Positions 43,787 through 54,829 of a DNA stretch of 64,000 bases are shown here, one piece after another; the stretch's first letter is position 1; every line of letters starts with the position of its first letter. The DNA is taken from positions 372,001-436,000 of the forward strand of contig MCFL01000012.1 of NCBI GenBank assembly GCA_002102555.1, in the 5' to 3' direction. Source of the DNA: Catenaria anguillulae PL171. Its lineage: Eukaryota > Blastocladiomycota > Blastocladiomycetes > Blastocladiales > Catenariaceae. Under the pieces are notes generated by a model. That model ran no database searches. It saw only the letters and a list, made by a program, of their open reading frames with translations, and had not been told where the DNA came from. A program made the translations under genes and the position numbers.

Positions 43787-46344
43787 TTACCGTTCGGCCT
43801 CCTTGACGGCCTCCAACATGCCTGAAAGCACCTCATACGAATCGGTATCCTCAAAATCACGCTTGATGCGGCCCATCAACCCACGAACAACCAGCTTGCT
43901 CTGGTACGCCCAATCTTTGCAAGCGACCTCTTGCTCATGACCCCCTTGCTGTGCAGGCTCCTCGGCCGTCCGATCGCCCAAGTCCTGGTACGCCTCAATC
44001 AGGACCTTGGCGGCCTCCACCGCTGCCTTGACCTGCGCTTCCTCCTCGTACGTGTCACGGGCTATGGCGCGGAACGCACGCACATGAGCCTCGATGGCGG
44101 CCCGCGGGTACCCACGCAACATTTCAAAGTTGGCGGCCGCCAACCACACGTCGCGCATGACGGTGGGCTCGACGGCGCCACCGGGCGCAGCAGCCGTCCC
44201 CGTGCACAAGGCCATGAGCTTGGCGAGCCTAGCCACACGCTCGGGCACGGGCTTGTCCAAGTGCAGCTGCATGACGGACCGCACAAGCAAGTTGAGCACC
44301 TCCACGTCGACGGCCTCACGTCGCACATTGACGTCGGCATGTGCCGAACGCACTTCGACGACACGTTGCATGGCGCGCATGGCCTCGTCGAGAGCGCCCA
44401 AGTCCATGGCCAAGTACATGTAGTTTGTCCACATCTTCCACGAATCGTACTTTGCCTTGACGCCTTGGGCGAGTGCCTGGAACGCTTCGGGCTTCTTGCC
44501 CTGCTTGATGAGCACGGTCGCGAGATTGTTCCAAGCCTCGGCATTTTGATGGTCCATGGACGTGCATCGCGCGAACGCGACCTGGGCGGCATCCCAGTTG
44601 GAGCATTGCAGGGCAGCACACCCGCAAATGAACCAGGCGTCGTCAAACAGCGGGTTGATGGCCAGGGCGCGCTGGTAGCACTCGACCGATTGCACATATT
44701 CGTTGGTCTTGAAGTAGACTTGGCCAAGCGACCGCATGGCGCGCGCAAACCGGTGGCCAGAGACCTCCCACGATTCCCAGTACAGGCTCACGTCGCCGTG
44801 GCGAATGTCGCCCAGCAAGCACAGGTACTTTGGCTTGAGTGCAGCGTCGCACGATTCCAGCTGCGCCAGCACTACTTTTTCGGCTTGGTCCTTGCGCTCC
44901 GTCACGAGGTAGCACACGGCCACCTTTTCCCACAGCTCGAGGCGCTCGTAAATCTCGAGTGCCGATCGGAGCAGGCCCAAGTTGAGCATGGCTTCGGCGA
45001 GCTCGGTTTCCAGTGACCAGTGCGTGGGCGATTGCAGGGCAAACAGCCAGTGAAGACGTGTCGAGGCCGGGGTCGGCTCAGAAGCGCTGGTGATTTGGTC
45101 GACGAGCGTTTGCAGTTGAAGCATGGCGCGCTCGACGGTGCGTGACTTTGCCGATTCGAGACGCGACCGCCACAGGAGGGCAAGCGAGTGGACAGAGAAG
45201 TTGTTTGGGTTTTCGAGCAGGCGGCGGATATAGGGTTGAAGTTGCTCGGTCGTAATGGCGTCGTGTGGGTTGGTTTGCTTGATGTGTTGGCTATGAATGG
45301 GTAAGGATGAGCTGGTTGCGCACAGGAGAGAGGGAGCGAAAACGCAGTATGTACGTACCATTGAGCAAGCAAAATACACTGATCCAAGACCTTGAGATTC
45401 TGCGTCGCCTGACCGTCTCGCCCTCCAACGCAACCTTGTCCAACAAGGTTTCGTCATTCAACTGCAAATCCTTGTTGGCCAACGCTTGCTGGGGCTGCTG
45501 CTTCTCTTCACTGTCGTCGCCAGGGGTAAACTTGGACTCGGCAAGCACCACCAACTGGGTCAAACTGTTTTGCTGAAACTTTGTGCGCTTGCCCAACAGG
45601 CCAGACACTTCAAACTCGAATCCACTGGCTTGCGCTGCCTTGCCCAAGTGCCCCAAGGCATCGCGGTCGTCCTTGTACAGCTGGTACACGAGCGTCATTT
45701 CCAGTTCCCAGAGCGCCAGCAAGTCGCCACCCACGCCGGCCGCCCACGCATGAGCACGACGCAATCCGTCAAGTGCGGCTGTGCGCACTGATGCGGCCGG
45801 GTTATCGAGAAGCAGTTGCCGGATGCGCTGCGAGCGAGCGTGCCACCAGGCAAGCTTGGCTGCAACGCCTCGTTTGCGTCTGCAGCAGAAGCAGGCGCAG
45901 ACAAGAAAAGGCGAGTGCGAGAAGCATGGGCATGCGCGCCATGTGGTAGGCAACCTCGCCATCGGCCGTGAGCAGTGTTTGGGCAACGAGCTGGCCGGGG
46001 ACCGCAGTGAGGCCCGCGGGCAAGTTGGCTGCGGCCAGCGTGGCATTGTCGATCAGTGGGCCCGTCAGGTTGAGCTGCGTGAAGAGAAGTAAGGCTGGGA
46101 CGGTCACGGCAAGCGCCAGGTCGGCCGAGCGGATGGCGGCGACGGCAGCGTCCATTGCAGCCGTCAGATCGGCGGCCGTGGAGGTGGCGGTCAATCCAGA
46201 AAGGGCGGCGGCGGCGGCGGGGCATGTGCCGGTCGGGGACAGGAGCGCCGCGAGTGTGGTGAGATAGTCGTCGACTACATCCTGCTCTTGGGCGGGGGCT
46301 GAGAGCAAGAGCGGATGGAAGGCGTCCGGGCTGGCGGCAGTCAT
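43787..46344 (-). CDS. TTC27: TPR protein TTC27 (yeast Emw1-like)
   Basis: Exons 46344-45359 and 45290-43787 join (GTACGT..TCATAG) as LLAQCQHIKQTNPHDAITTE. Landmarks of TTC27: LDQCILLAQ, LQPYIRRLLENPNNFSVHSL, RSRLESAKSRTVERAMLQLQ, then TPR helices (LGLLRSALEIYERLELWEKV; LKPKYLCLLGDIRHG; SLGQVYFKTNEYVQSVECYQ; LFDDAWFICGCAALQCSNWD; NAEAWNNLATVLIKQGKKPE; WKMWTNYMYLAMDLGALDEA). Yeast Emw1 is essential and linked to cell-wall integrity; the human protein is linked to ribosome and small-RNP assembly. The N-terminal 180 residues are Ala/Leu-rich. Two single-base frame changes occur (about 45885 and 45402). The promoter side holds a T27 run at 46455-46481. Confidence 0.86.
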
Positions 46345-47225
46345 GGTGGTGATTGTCTATTGTTCAATAGGACGAGCATGCATTGATGGATTCCCAACCC
46401 CTTTGTGTGCCTTGAGAGTTGGATAGACCCAAAGAGAAGGCCACCGAACACCAATTTTTTTTTTTTTTTTTTTTTTTTTTTGTTGGAGTCAGGAGTGTGA
46501 TGCGTCGATCCGTTTTTCTTTCGTCAGCTGCCTCAGTCAGCATTTTTTTCAGTTGCTGTTCGTTCGTGTTCTCATGTTTTCGCCAGCCTGTAGCCGACGG
46601 CCAAGCGTACAGAATCATTGGGCGCACTGCACCGGCCAGCAAAGGGCCGATGGGCCTGCGTTCTCGATCAGGACTTGATACCGCGGCCAGGCGGTGCTCA
46701 ACGGCGCTGCAGCCGGAGGTGGGCCACGCTCAGCAATGGGACTGGATGCATGGGAACTGAGTGCAATGCAGGGTTAAGAAGGGGCTGTGAGCCACGGCAG
46801 GTGAGGAGCTTCATTTGCAGCTGATGCAGAAAATGAGGTCAAGGGTGACAGAGGAAAGGGGGGGACTGGACGGACAAGAACAGAACAGAACAGAAGGACC
46901 AAACAACGAAAACATCGGAACGAAATGAGCATGTGCAAAGCAAGAATCACAACAACAACCGGATTGAGAAAGGAAAAGAATCAGACCAAGAAACGAGGGA
47001 CAAGGCGAGAAGAGCACTAACAGTTGCAGAAAACAAGAGACGAGAAGAGAAGAGAAAACAACCAAGTGACCGGGAAAAACAGACAAACACTCGTGTGAGA
47101 AACGGCAACAAAAAAAAACGGCAGGTGTGGGAACAGGACAAGGGCAAAAGCCGAGGAAAAAGAGGACGGCGCAAGAAACGAAAAAGAACAACAAAGGCGA
47201 GACTCAGAGACAGGTTTGCCGCAGC
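46345..47225. other. Intergenic, 881 bases, strand-skewed
   Basis: It lies between the TTC27 start and the CCR4 stop. The plus strand at 46850-47215 is strongly A/G-rich (Lys/Arg/Glu codons in one frame, Phe/Leu/Ser in the other). I treat this as low-complexity 3' UTR or spacer rather than coding. Confidence 0.5.
46455..46481. repeat. T27 homopolymer
   Basis: 27 consecutive T on the plus strand, about 110 bases upstream of the TTC27 start. It could be a nucleosome-excluding poly(dA:dT) promoter tract or a retroposed poly(A) tail. Only the run itself is observed. Confidence 0.95.
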
Positions 47226-49752
47226 TTACTTGCACACACGGAACTCGGCCAGCAGCGGAATGTGACTGGAGTGATGCAACAACAAACGAGTCAGTCAGCT
47301 TCAACACGATAACAAGATATGCGTCCATTCAAGAAAAAGAAAACGTACTCGGAGGGAAAGTGCGCATTCGGAAACCCAACGCTCTTCTTGGTATACGCCT
47401 TGTCGACCCCACCCAACAACCCAATCACACTCAACGCATTGTTGGTATACCAGACGTAATCAATCACGCCGACGAAATTGGGCGTAAAGTTGGTAAATGC
47501 CACCTTGGAATCGGCATACGCCGACTTGAGCGACATGCGATGCGACAAGCCATCCTTGGTGTAGTTGCCGTAATTGTAGGCCTGGAAATCTTCGTGTGCC
47601 TTGTCGACGCGCCCCGTGCGCAGCAGCTCATACACGCCCGAATCGGGAGTCGAGTTGAAGTCGCCGCAAATCAGCACGGGCAGCTGGCCCGAGCTAGGGG
47701 CATTGGCCCCAGTTGGCAAGCTGGACCCGGCAGATCCCGTGGCCGAATCGAGCGCCGCAAGCTCGCGCGTGTACTTGCCGCACACGAGCTCGAGCTGCTC
47801 CATCAACATGGCCACTTGCACAAGCTTGACATCCCTGTACGTCGGGTCCCAATGAATGTGGCAATTGGCCACGAGAATGTGCGAACGCGTCTCAACATTT
47901 TGCAGCAATGCCAGTACCGCGACATTGTCCTTGGTCATGAGCCGATTGTACACATCCTCGGTCTTTTTGAAGTCGGGCTTTTGCAGGGCCATCTGATTAA
48001 ACTCGATGACTTGCTGGTCCACAAGCGTGTACTTTGCCGTGCGGAAAAACGTGGCGCACCCATCCACCGACTTGCGCTCCCAATCCGACATTGTGCGTGC
48101 GCGCGTCTTTGGCCAAAACACGCTCTCGTACCCGCCCAGGTCGCGCAACTGTGGCTGGAAAAACGAGTCGTACACTTGCATCTCGACTTCTTGTAGGCAC
48201 ACAATGTCGGCAGAGTAGAGCAGGATTTCTTGCAGGATGGCGTCTGACCGGTACGGCCATTCCAGCGCCCAGGATGGCGTGTACCCGTACATTTTCGGGT
48301 TGGCCAACTTTTCCGACAGGATGTTGTAAGAAAACACGGAACACGTTTCCGACTGCCCAGACGTTGGCGGTTGCGTCTCGAGAATGATCCATTCACGCTC
48401 GGGTGGCTGCGGTGGAACTGTCCATGTTTGCGAGTGAGTATGCATGCAACACCAACAGAACGCAACAACGGAAGCACCAACAGCAAAAAAACGCACCAGG
48501 AGCATGATCGCGAAGATACGCGACCAACGCGCTTGTCCCCTCTTCCTGCACAATCTTCATGAGATTGGCCTGGATCGGGTTGCCCTCGACACCCAAGCTC
48601 TCGAGTTGGTACAAGTTGCCAATTTCCCACGGCAATGTGGCCAGCTGATTGTCAAACAAGTACAAGCACTGCAAATTGACCAACATGCCGACCTCGCTCG
48701 GGACACTGGAAAGCCGATTGCCCGACACGTCCAAGAGCACGAGCGACCTTAGCTTTTCAATGGCGGGAGGCAAGCTGGTCAGCTGGTTGTGGTTGAGGTA
48801 CAGCATGGTCAAGAACGTGTAGTTGAAGATGGCGGGCGAAACGTTGCGAATGTTGAGGCCGCCAATGTCGAGGATGGTCCAGGACGACGTTGGCCCCGGT
48901 GGCGCGGACGTGGACGGGTTTGGCGCGGCCGCCGATGTCATGGACCCGGATGAGGCGGTGCCGTCGGCATCGTTCGATTCTGTATCGCGTGCAGCAGCTG
49001 CGGCAGCCGCAGCGGCGGCCGCGGCCGCGGCGCGTGCGGCAGGCGACGAGTTTGGACGGGGCGCGGGCGCGTTGGGATCAAATTGGTTGGTGAGCGGAGT
49101 GGATCCCAGGCTGCGTGCCAGTTGTGCTGCGGTGCGTGCCCTATCAATAATTCGGGGAGAGTACATTCGGACAAGTGAGAATCAATCAAGAATCACTGGC
49201 ACAGAGCAACATGGCATGATCGGACCGTTGATGCGGCGCGGCCGAATTCCGCGAAGTTGTGTGCATCTGGACCAGAATCTGATGCGCGGGACTGATTGGA
49301 TTTGCAATCGGTGGAAGTGCCGTTTGCTGTTGCTGCTGTTGCGCGGCGGCCGCGGCGGCCGCGGCCGCTTGAAATGCGGCCGCATGCGATGACGCAGAGG
49401 ATCCATTGACCTGCGCTGCTTGCTGCTGCAGCTGTTGTTGTTGCTGTTGCGACATGCCCGGTGGCGGCGCTTGTCCCTGCTGACCTTGCCCCTGTCCCTG
49501 CTGCTGCTGACTCGACATCTGGAACAAGGGCTGGAACACGGGATTCATGCCCATGCCGGGTGGTCCTGCGCCATTTGATCCCACGCCACCGCCACTGCCA
49601 CTGCCGGGCGATCCAGCATGCTGGTGCGAGTGGAGGTGATGGTGCGAGGGAGTCAGGGGTGGGCCCTTGCCGTACATGGCTGCAGCGGCAGATGACCACG
49701 AAACAGGCCCGCCGCCCGGGTCCTTGTCGGAACCGTCGGTGCCAGCAAACAT
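47226..49752 (-). CDS. CCR4: CCR4 mRNA deadenylase (LRR plus exonuclease domain)
   Basis: Catalytic subunit of the CCR4-NOT deadenylase. Four exons (49752-49226, 49140-48497, 48417-47349, 47265-47226) join in perfect frame to give 759 residues with no frame change. Donors are GTCCGA, GTGCGT and GTACGT. The N-terminus is Gln/Pro/Gly/Ala-rich with poly-Gln and poly-Ala tracts, followed by PHQRARTAAQLARSLG. Leucine-rich repeats, which contact CAF1, follow: LYLNHNQLTSLPPAIEKL; VLLDVSGNRLSSVPSEVG; LYLFDNQLATLPWEIGNL. The nuclease domain starts PPEREWI and has catalytic SYNILSE, CLQEVEMQVY, CGDFNSTPDSG, FVGVIDYVWY and, from the last small exon, DHIPLLAEF. The final exon encodes only 13 codons including the stop, but supplies the catalytic His. 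Confidence 0.93.
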
Positions 49753-51017
49753 GGTCGCTGGATGTGAATATGGATGGTGAGGTTGGCGCGAGTCGGACGG
49801 TTCAGTGGCGCTTTGGTGATATGGTGGTTGCGAACGCAGGCGAGTGGTCGAGAGTCGGTTGGTCGGTTGTTTGGCTGATGAAGAACGAATGCGGAGACGA
49901 ACAGGCGAGTCGAGTCGCTGGACTGAAGCAGCAGTTCAAATGAACAAGAGCGTTGGCGACGGCAGAGAAGAGCAAGATTGCATGGAGCAACAACGGTTAT
50001 GATACATGGGCATGAGCGTGGGCAACGGCGGGATTCATGGCATGCAGCATAAGAACATGGGCGGCTATGCGAGAATTGAATCGTTGAATCGCAGAATCGT
50101 TGAACCGCTGATGTTTGTTGAGCGTTTGGGTCTATGTACAATCGAAAAGAGTCAATGAACATGGCATCCGTCGTGGCATCGTTGTTTCCGGATGTCCACT
50201 GCGAGGTCGCGGCCGACGCAGCAGCTGGAAGGCCGCCGCGGAGGCGTAGCTGGTGAAGGTGCCGAGGTGTGTCGCACCTGGGAAACGAAATCAAGGGCGA
50301 TTACATGGAAAACATGAAACTTGAGCAGAAGCAAGCAATTGCAGCGAGTGCCTGATGTCCTTGGTGTCGTTTTCTGTTGTGTCCGTGTGAAGAATGAAGA
50401 CGTCATTTCCTGTCCGGAGTGTGCGCAAACGACAAACCGCGGATTGATCGGGATGCTTCTCTCATTGTCGTGTTGGCGATGCGAATGCGATGAGGTGCCG
50501 CCAACTCACTCAATCATTTGACTGCCTCATGTTGACGAGGACTGCCCGGCTGACATCCTTGAGCAGACAGTCTGTGCGTGCCCGCCTTTTCCAGCCGAGT
50601 TCAGTGCCTCTCGCTCACAATTTGATAGCAGTTGAAACGATGGACTGTTTCTTGAATTGATGAAGAGCGTGACTCATCCGTCTCAGCCGTCGAGAGTCGA
50701 GAGGCGGATGGACAGAGATAGGTATGCAGGACGACAATGATGGGCAAGGCAACATCGTGGATTTCAGAATGTTGGAAACACGACAAGATCAACGACAACC
50801 AACAGACAAACAAAGAAAAGATGAGGGCAAGCTTGAAGGTATGATGGGAACACTTTTTTTTTCTTCCTTGAAACAAGTGGGGCGACCAAGCGACCGGATG
50901 CGAGCATTGGAGAGGAGAGATGCTTGAACAAACCGAAGGCGCGCGGCGAAGGACAGACGGGTGGCGACCGACGACACCAACGTGGAAAAAAAAAAAGAGA
51001 TGCGGCGGCTGGGTCAC
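49753..51017. other. Intergenic, 1,265 bases
   Basis: Upstream of CCR4 and downstream of profilin (both minus strand). No conserved frame on either strand. A long CCR4 5' leader is possible. Confidence 0.45.
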
Positions 51018-51684
51018 TCACTGGTTGAAAGGAAAAAATAGCACAAAAATGGTCAATCCCTATCCCTCATTGAAACCATTGCCCAAGAGCAGCATGCAGC
51101 GTACGTAGTTGACGGAAATAAGGTAATCGGCCAGCGACTCGACAACCTTGGTGGCCTCACCGGGCTGCGTCGACTGATCGTACAGGCCAATGAGCAGGGC
51201 TTGCTTGGTCTTTACGGCCACCAACCCACCCGATCCGAGCTTGGCGTAAATGGACCGGTCGTCGCACTTGAGGGCAATGTACTTTTGGTTGGCGATGCGG
51301 AGGCCGTTGGCGCGAATGCCCGAGGGGTCCCTGAAGGCTTGGAGGAGAGCTTCAAGCTCAGTTGGCTGGACCTGTATGTAATGAGAATGTGGCACAAATC
51401 GGCACAGCGTGAGCAAAACCGTCCACTCGTCGTGCGTGTCGTCCGTGTGAAGTGAAGCGGGGGGTGAGGGCGGCGAGGAACGCGTGTGTTGAGAGCTTGT
51501 TGCCCAAGCCAAGGCAAGACAAGACAAGATGGCGGGGTGCCGAAGCAGGAAGCAGGGGGATGCATGTACGTACGGCAAAGTCGGGGGAGGTGGCCCAGGT
51601 GGACTTGTCATGGCCAAAGATGGCGCCCTTGACAATCTTCTTGGTGCCAACGAGGTTGGAATCGACGTAGGTTTGCCACGACAT
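51018..51684 (-). CDS. PFY1: Profilin
   Basis: Actin-monomer- and poly-proline-binding protein. Exons 51684-51574, 51371-51105 and a last exon holding only the stop codon (51020-51018) give exactly 126 residues, the length of yeast profilin. Start MSWQTYVDSNLVGT and end EATKVVESLADYLISVNY are both diagnostic. The middle has DDRSIYAKLGSGGLVAVKT. Donors are GTACGT and GTACGC; acceptors TACAG and ACCAG. Without the second splice the frame would run on for 14 residues past the family terminus. The stop-only exon is therefore preferred, with moderate certainty. Confidence 0.92.
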
Positions 51685-52138
51685 GGTTGCGAGTGGAGGG
51701 GTGCTGATGTTTTTGGGGGGCTGCGTGGAGGATCGGATCGGATGGGTCGATTGCGCAGAATGTCGTCGTCGTCTGGTGGAGACCGTGTCGTCGAAGATAT
51801 TCTTGGTGGTTGCCAGGATGGCACTGTGTAGACGCGCGCGTGTAGTAAATATACCTTTATTTAAAATTTGGGCGGTCTGCTGATTTGTGGCGTTCTTTGC
51901 TTGGTTGACTTGCTTGGCTTGACTTGGTTTGCGTTTGCTTCTCTTCGCTTTGCTTTGCGTGTTGTGCGAGATCGAGAAGGCAGGGCTGATCGTTGATCGG
52001 ATCGGAACGACGCGGCACACAAGTCGCATCAGATCGGGAGACCATGTCGATCCGGTTCTTTTTTGGTCCATATTGGCAGAGATGTCAACGAAATGAAAAC
52101 AACGTCCAATGGCAATTGACGGGAATTGAACACACAAC
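51685..52138. promoter_or_regulatory. Divergent promoter region of profilin and mitochondrial uS11
   Basis: 454 bases between outward-facing genes. Recurrent TTGCTT/CTTGGTT-type pyrimidine tracts lie at 51895-51960 on the plus strand. No defined promoter element is assigned. Confidence 0.3.
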
Positions 52139-52919
52139 ATGAATGCAGCCATGTCTTCGCTCAACTTCCTACGCAATTCCCTGCAATCCGCCGCCGCCTC
52201 GGCCTCCATGGCGGGTAGCGCCCGATCGGCTGCCCTGTTGCGCCCTCTCGCAGTCGCTCGCCGGTCCCAATCCACAGCCACCAACCCAGGCTCTCCCTCC
52301 CGTCACTCCAGAGACACAGGGCCGCACTGGCACCTTTGGAACGGGCTTGGGCATCTTTTCCGACGCAGGCGCTGCTGCCAATGCGTCGACGGCCCCTACT
52401 GCCCTGGGCACCGAACAGTCGGCCACCTCCGCATCGTCGCCAAACCCAAGCTACCAACCCGCTGGCCAAACCAACTTGGCCTTTGCCGCTCCGGACGCCG
52501 GCTTCCAGTCAACCGCGGCCTACATGAACAAGACCCCGCAGCAGTACCAGGCAAACGCCATCGACTATTACGTGCTGCACGTGCAGGCGTCCTTCAACAA
52601 CACCCTCGTCACCATCACCAACCATCAGGGCGATGCCGTCGCCATGTCGTCGGGCGGCAAGGCGGGCTTCAAAAAGGCCAACCGTGCCGGCTACGAGCCC
52701 GCGTACCAGGCCACCCGCCAGGTTCTCACAAAGCTCGAGACAAAGCTCGGCGATACCGCCCACACGTTTGGGTTGCACGTCAAGCTCAAGGGATTTGGAC
52801 CAGGTAGGGACGCGGCTTGGAAATGTGTGTTGGCCATGGGTGGAGGGTCAAGGCGGTCGAGGATGTCACCCCTGTGGCTCATGGTGGGTGCCGGCCCAGG
52901 AAGGCAAGGCGGTTGTAGT
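52139..52919 (+). CDS. MRPS11: Mitochondrial small-subunit ribosomal protein uS11
   Basis: Component of the mitoribosome 30S-like platform, binding the 3' domain of 12S/15S rRNA. The N-terminus is a matrix presequence (MNAAMSSLNFLRNSL, then AARSAALLRPLAVARR-type basic sequence). The uS11 core reads YYVLHVQASFNNTLVTITNH, AMSSGGKAGFKKANRAGYEP, AYQATRQVLTKLE, HVKLKGFGPGRDAAWKCVL. The C-terminal VKAVEDVTPVAHGGCRPRKA plus RRL and the stop at 52917-52919 lie one frame over. So one frame change is needed near 52845, and another near 52280 before QALPPVTPETQGRTGTFGTG. Between presequence and core is a mitochondria-specific Ala/Ser/Pro extension of about 100 residues. Confidence 0.87.
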
Positions 52920-53101
52920 CTCTTCTTGTTGTCGCTCCCTATTTCCATAGCAATGTGTGTCTGTTTGCTCCATGTATTTCCTTTAGTCATACACCACTTA
53001 CCTCTATACTCACGTCTCTTGTCTCAGCTTCTCATTCGTTTCTCATTTTCTGTACACACATCCGGCTGATCCGCTTCATCCTCCACTACATCGTCCATGC
53101 T

Positions 53102-53770
53102 TCATGCAGTGACGCTGAACTTTCTCTCCTCAATCCTCACAAACTCAACCAACAGCAGTAACGCAACCATGGCCGCCCGATCCACACCCACACTCAGTTG
53201 CGCCTCCATCTTGCCCGACGATTTAATGCTCGACTTTGCAATCAAGTACCCGCTTCTGGGTTCCTTCCCTCCTTGTCCAGTTGCGGGTATCCGCTAAACA
53301 CATAAATCATGTTGCCGCGCTTGGTCGTCTTGACCCACACCACCTCTCCCGAGCCCTTGATGGTGACTTGTAACTCGAGCTCGCCCTTGATTGCCCGCAC
53401 TTGACGGCCATGGCCTCGCCAGGCTTCCGAGCTCCCCGTGGTAGATGGTGTACTTGCGCGAGACATGGATCGAGTCACACGCAAACGTGCACACGGGCTT
53501 GCCACCCTGTGCCGAATCGAGCACGGTCACCGTGGCCCTGTCCACCTCGCCGCGGCCAAAGTTGGTGCGCGTCGTGTACAGTAGGTTGTCGGCGCTGCTG
53601 CCCGTGTGGATCTTCCATTCACCTGTCGACAACAACCGCGTGTCTGGGACCAGCGTCAGGTGCAGCGGCTTGAGCCCGTCGTGGACGTAGGCGGCGTCGA
53701 GGATGGCAAACGGGTTGGACGCATATGACACGAGCGAATAACTTTCGTACTTGGAGAGGTCGGCGCCCAT
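53102..53770 (-). CDS. LURP-one-related protein, paralogue 4, predicted myristoylated
   Basis: Fourth copy, opposite strand. It starts MGADLSKYESYSLVSYASNP (Gly2/Ser6/Lys7) followed by FAILDAAYVHDG, then strands GEWKIHTGSSADNLLYTTR, DRATVTVLDSAQGGKPVCTF and VSRKYTIYHGE. Frames change at about 53425 and 53390. The sequence resumes in VRAIKGELELQVTIKGSGEV, VWVKTTKRGNMIYVFSGYP, and after another shift (near 53265) GYLIAKSSIKSSGKMEAQLS. It ends with the barrel helix VGVDRAAMVALLLLVEFV and a stop at 53104-53102. Three single-base changes exceed the count in the other copies. This one could be decaying, but the full-length colinear match to paralogue 3 argues for sequence errors. Confidence 0.68.
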
Positions 53771-54829
53771 TGTTGAAAGATTTGTCGTTGTATGCGGATG
53801 AGGGGTGGCTCGAAAAGACCAATTGGTCGAACTGTGCGAGAAGGTTGGAGAAGGCCTCTTGCCGCCATTTTATATCCATATTGGGTATGTACATCAAACC
53901 AACTTCGAATGACTTCGAGAAGGACACTGGCACACCAACGGGCTCGATTGCCTGGCGTTCGAGTTGACGAATCTTCAAGTTGGACGAAATCAATGCACGC
54001 AACTGATCGATGCGTTACAGGTAGGGACGACAGTAGACAGGCGCTGCACTCCATCAAGAGATATGCATGGAGGCAAATGCATCGATCTGTTGCAATGCCA
54101 CATGGCGCCAGATACTGCCTGATCTGCCTCACGTTGTTACAGTGAGATTTGTGTGAAGCTGGACATGATCCGGACACACATCAGTCCGTGAAGAAACTAC
54201 AAGGAACTCCACCAACTCATTGTTTCCCACATGAGAAATGGTGGGAACGATCAGCCATGCCGAATCTTTCTAAAATCGTCTACCGCTGCCACCCTCTATG
54301 TGATCGTTCGTGCGAGACTGCTGGTTGGCCGACGTGGACATGATGGCGACGCGACAAGGATCACGTCTTGTCACATGTCAACACACAACAAGAAACGGAA
54401 TCGATCATTCATCAAAACCGAGCTGTTTTCTCGCCCACTTACAATTGCTCTCTGATGCCTGTCGTTCTCGAAATCACAATGTAGACTGAGGCCTCTCATT
54501 GCTATCAAGGATCTGCTCTCGAGCTTTGTTTGCACGACCGGACAGACGACTTTTTCGTCCTTGTACTGCTTTTCCGCAGGCCAATTTTCAATTGCACCGT
54601 GGCCTGACAGGATATATGAGCCTGGACACATTCTTTCCTATGACAGGAGCAAGTCGGGATATGCATCCCGGTTCAATTGCTGGTTTAGTGTAAATGATTC
54701 CTGGCTACAAGCCATCAGTTTTATGTACCATCGCTGCATTTAACGAACACCTATAGAGAGATGGGCGTCAACAACTGCGCACTGAAAACATCCGAAATGC
54801 CCTAACTCCTACCCGTTCCCACTGTTTCT
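53771..54829. other. Intergenic, 1,059 bases
   Basis: Between two minus-strand genes. Only short frames, none with family resemblance. Confidence 0.45.

Noticed and set aside
43931-45016. 361-residue plus-strand open frame
   Set aside because: A GC-codon shadow of the TTC27 TPR exon on the minus strand; His/Arg-rich without domains.
46933-47265. Lys/Arg/Glu-rich plus-strand frame and its Phe/Leu-rich reverse
   Set aside because: Simple A/G-rich spacer sequence gives charged or hydrophobic translations by chance; no conserved pattern.
51060-51104. 14-residue C-terminal extension of profilin
   Set aside because: A donor at the exact family terminus and an acceptor followed by TGA give the standard 126-residue protein.
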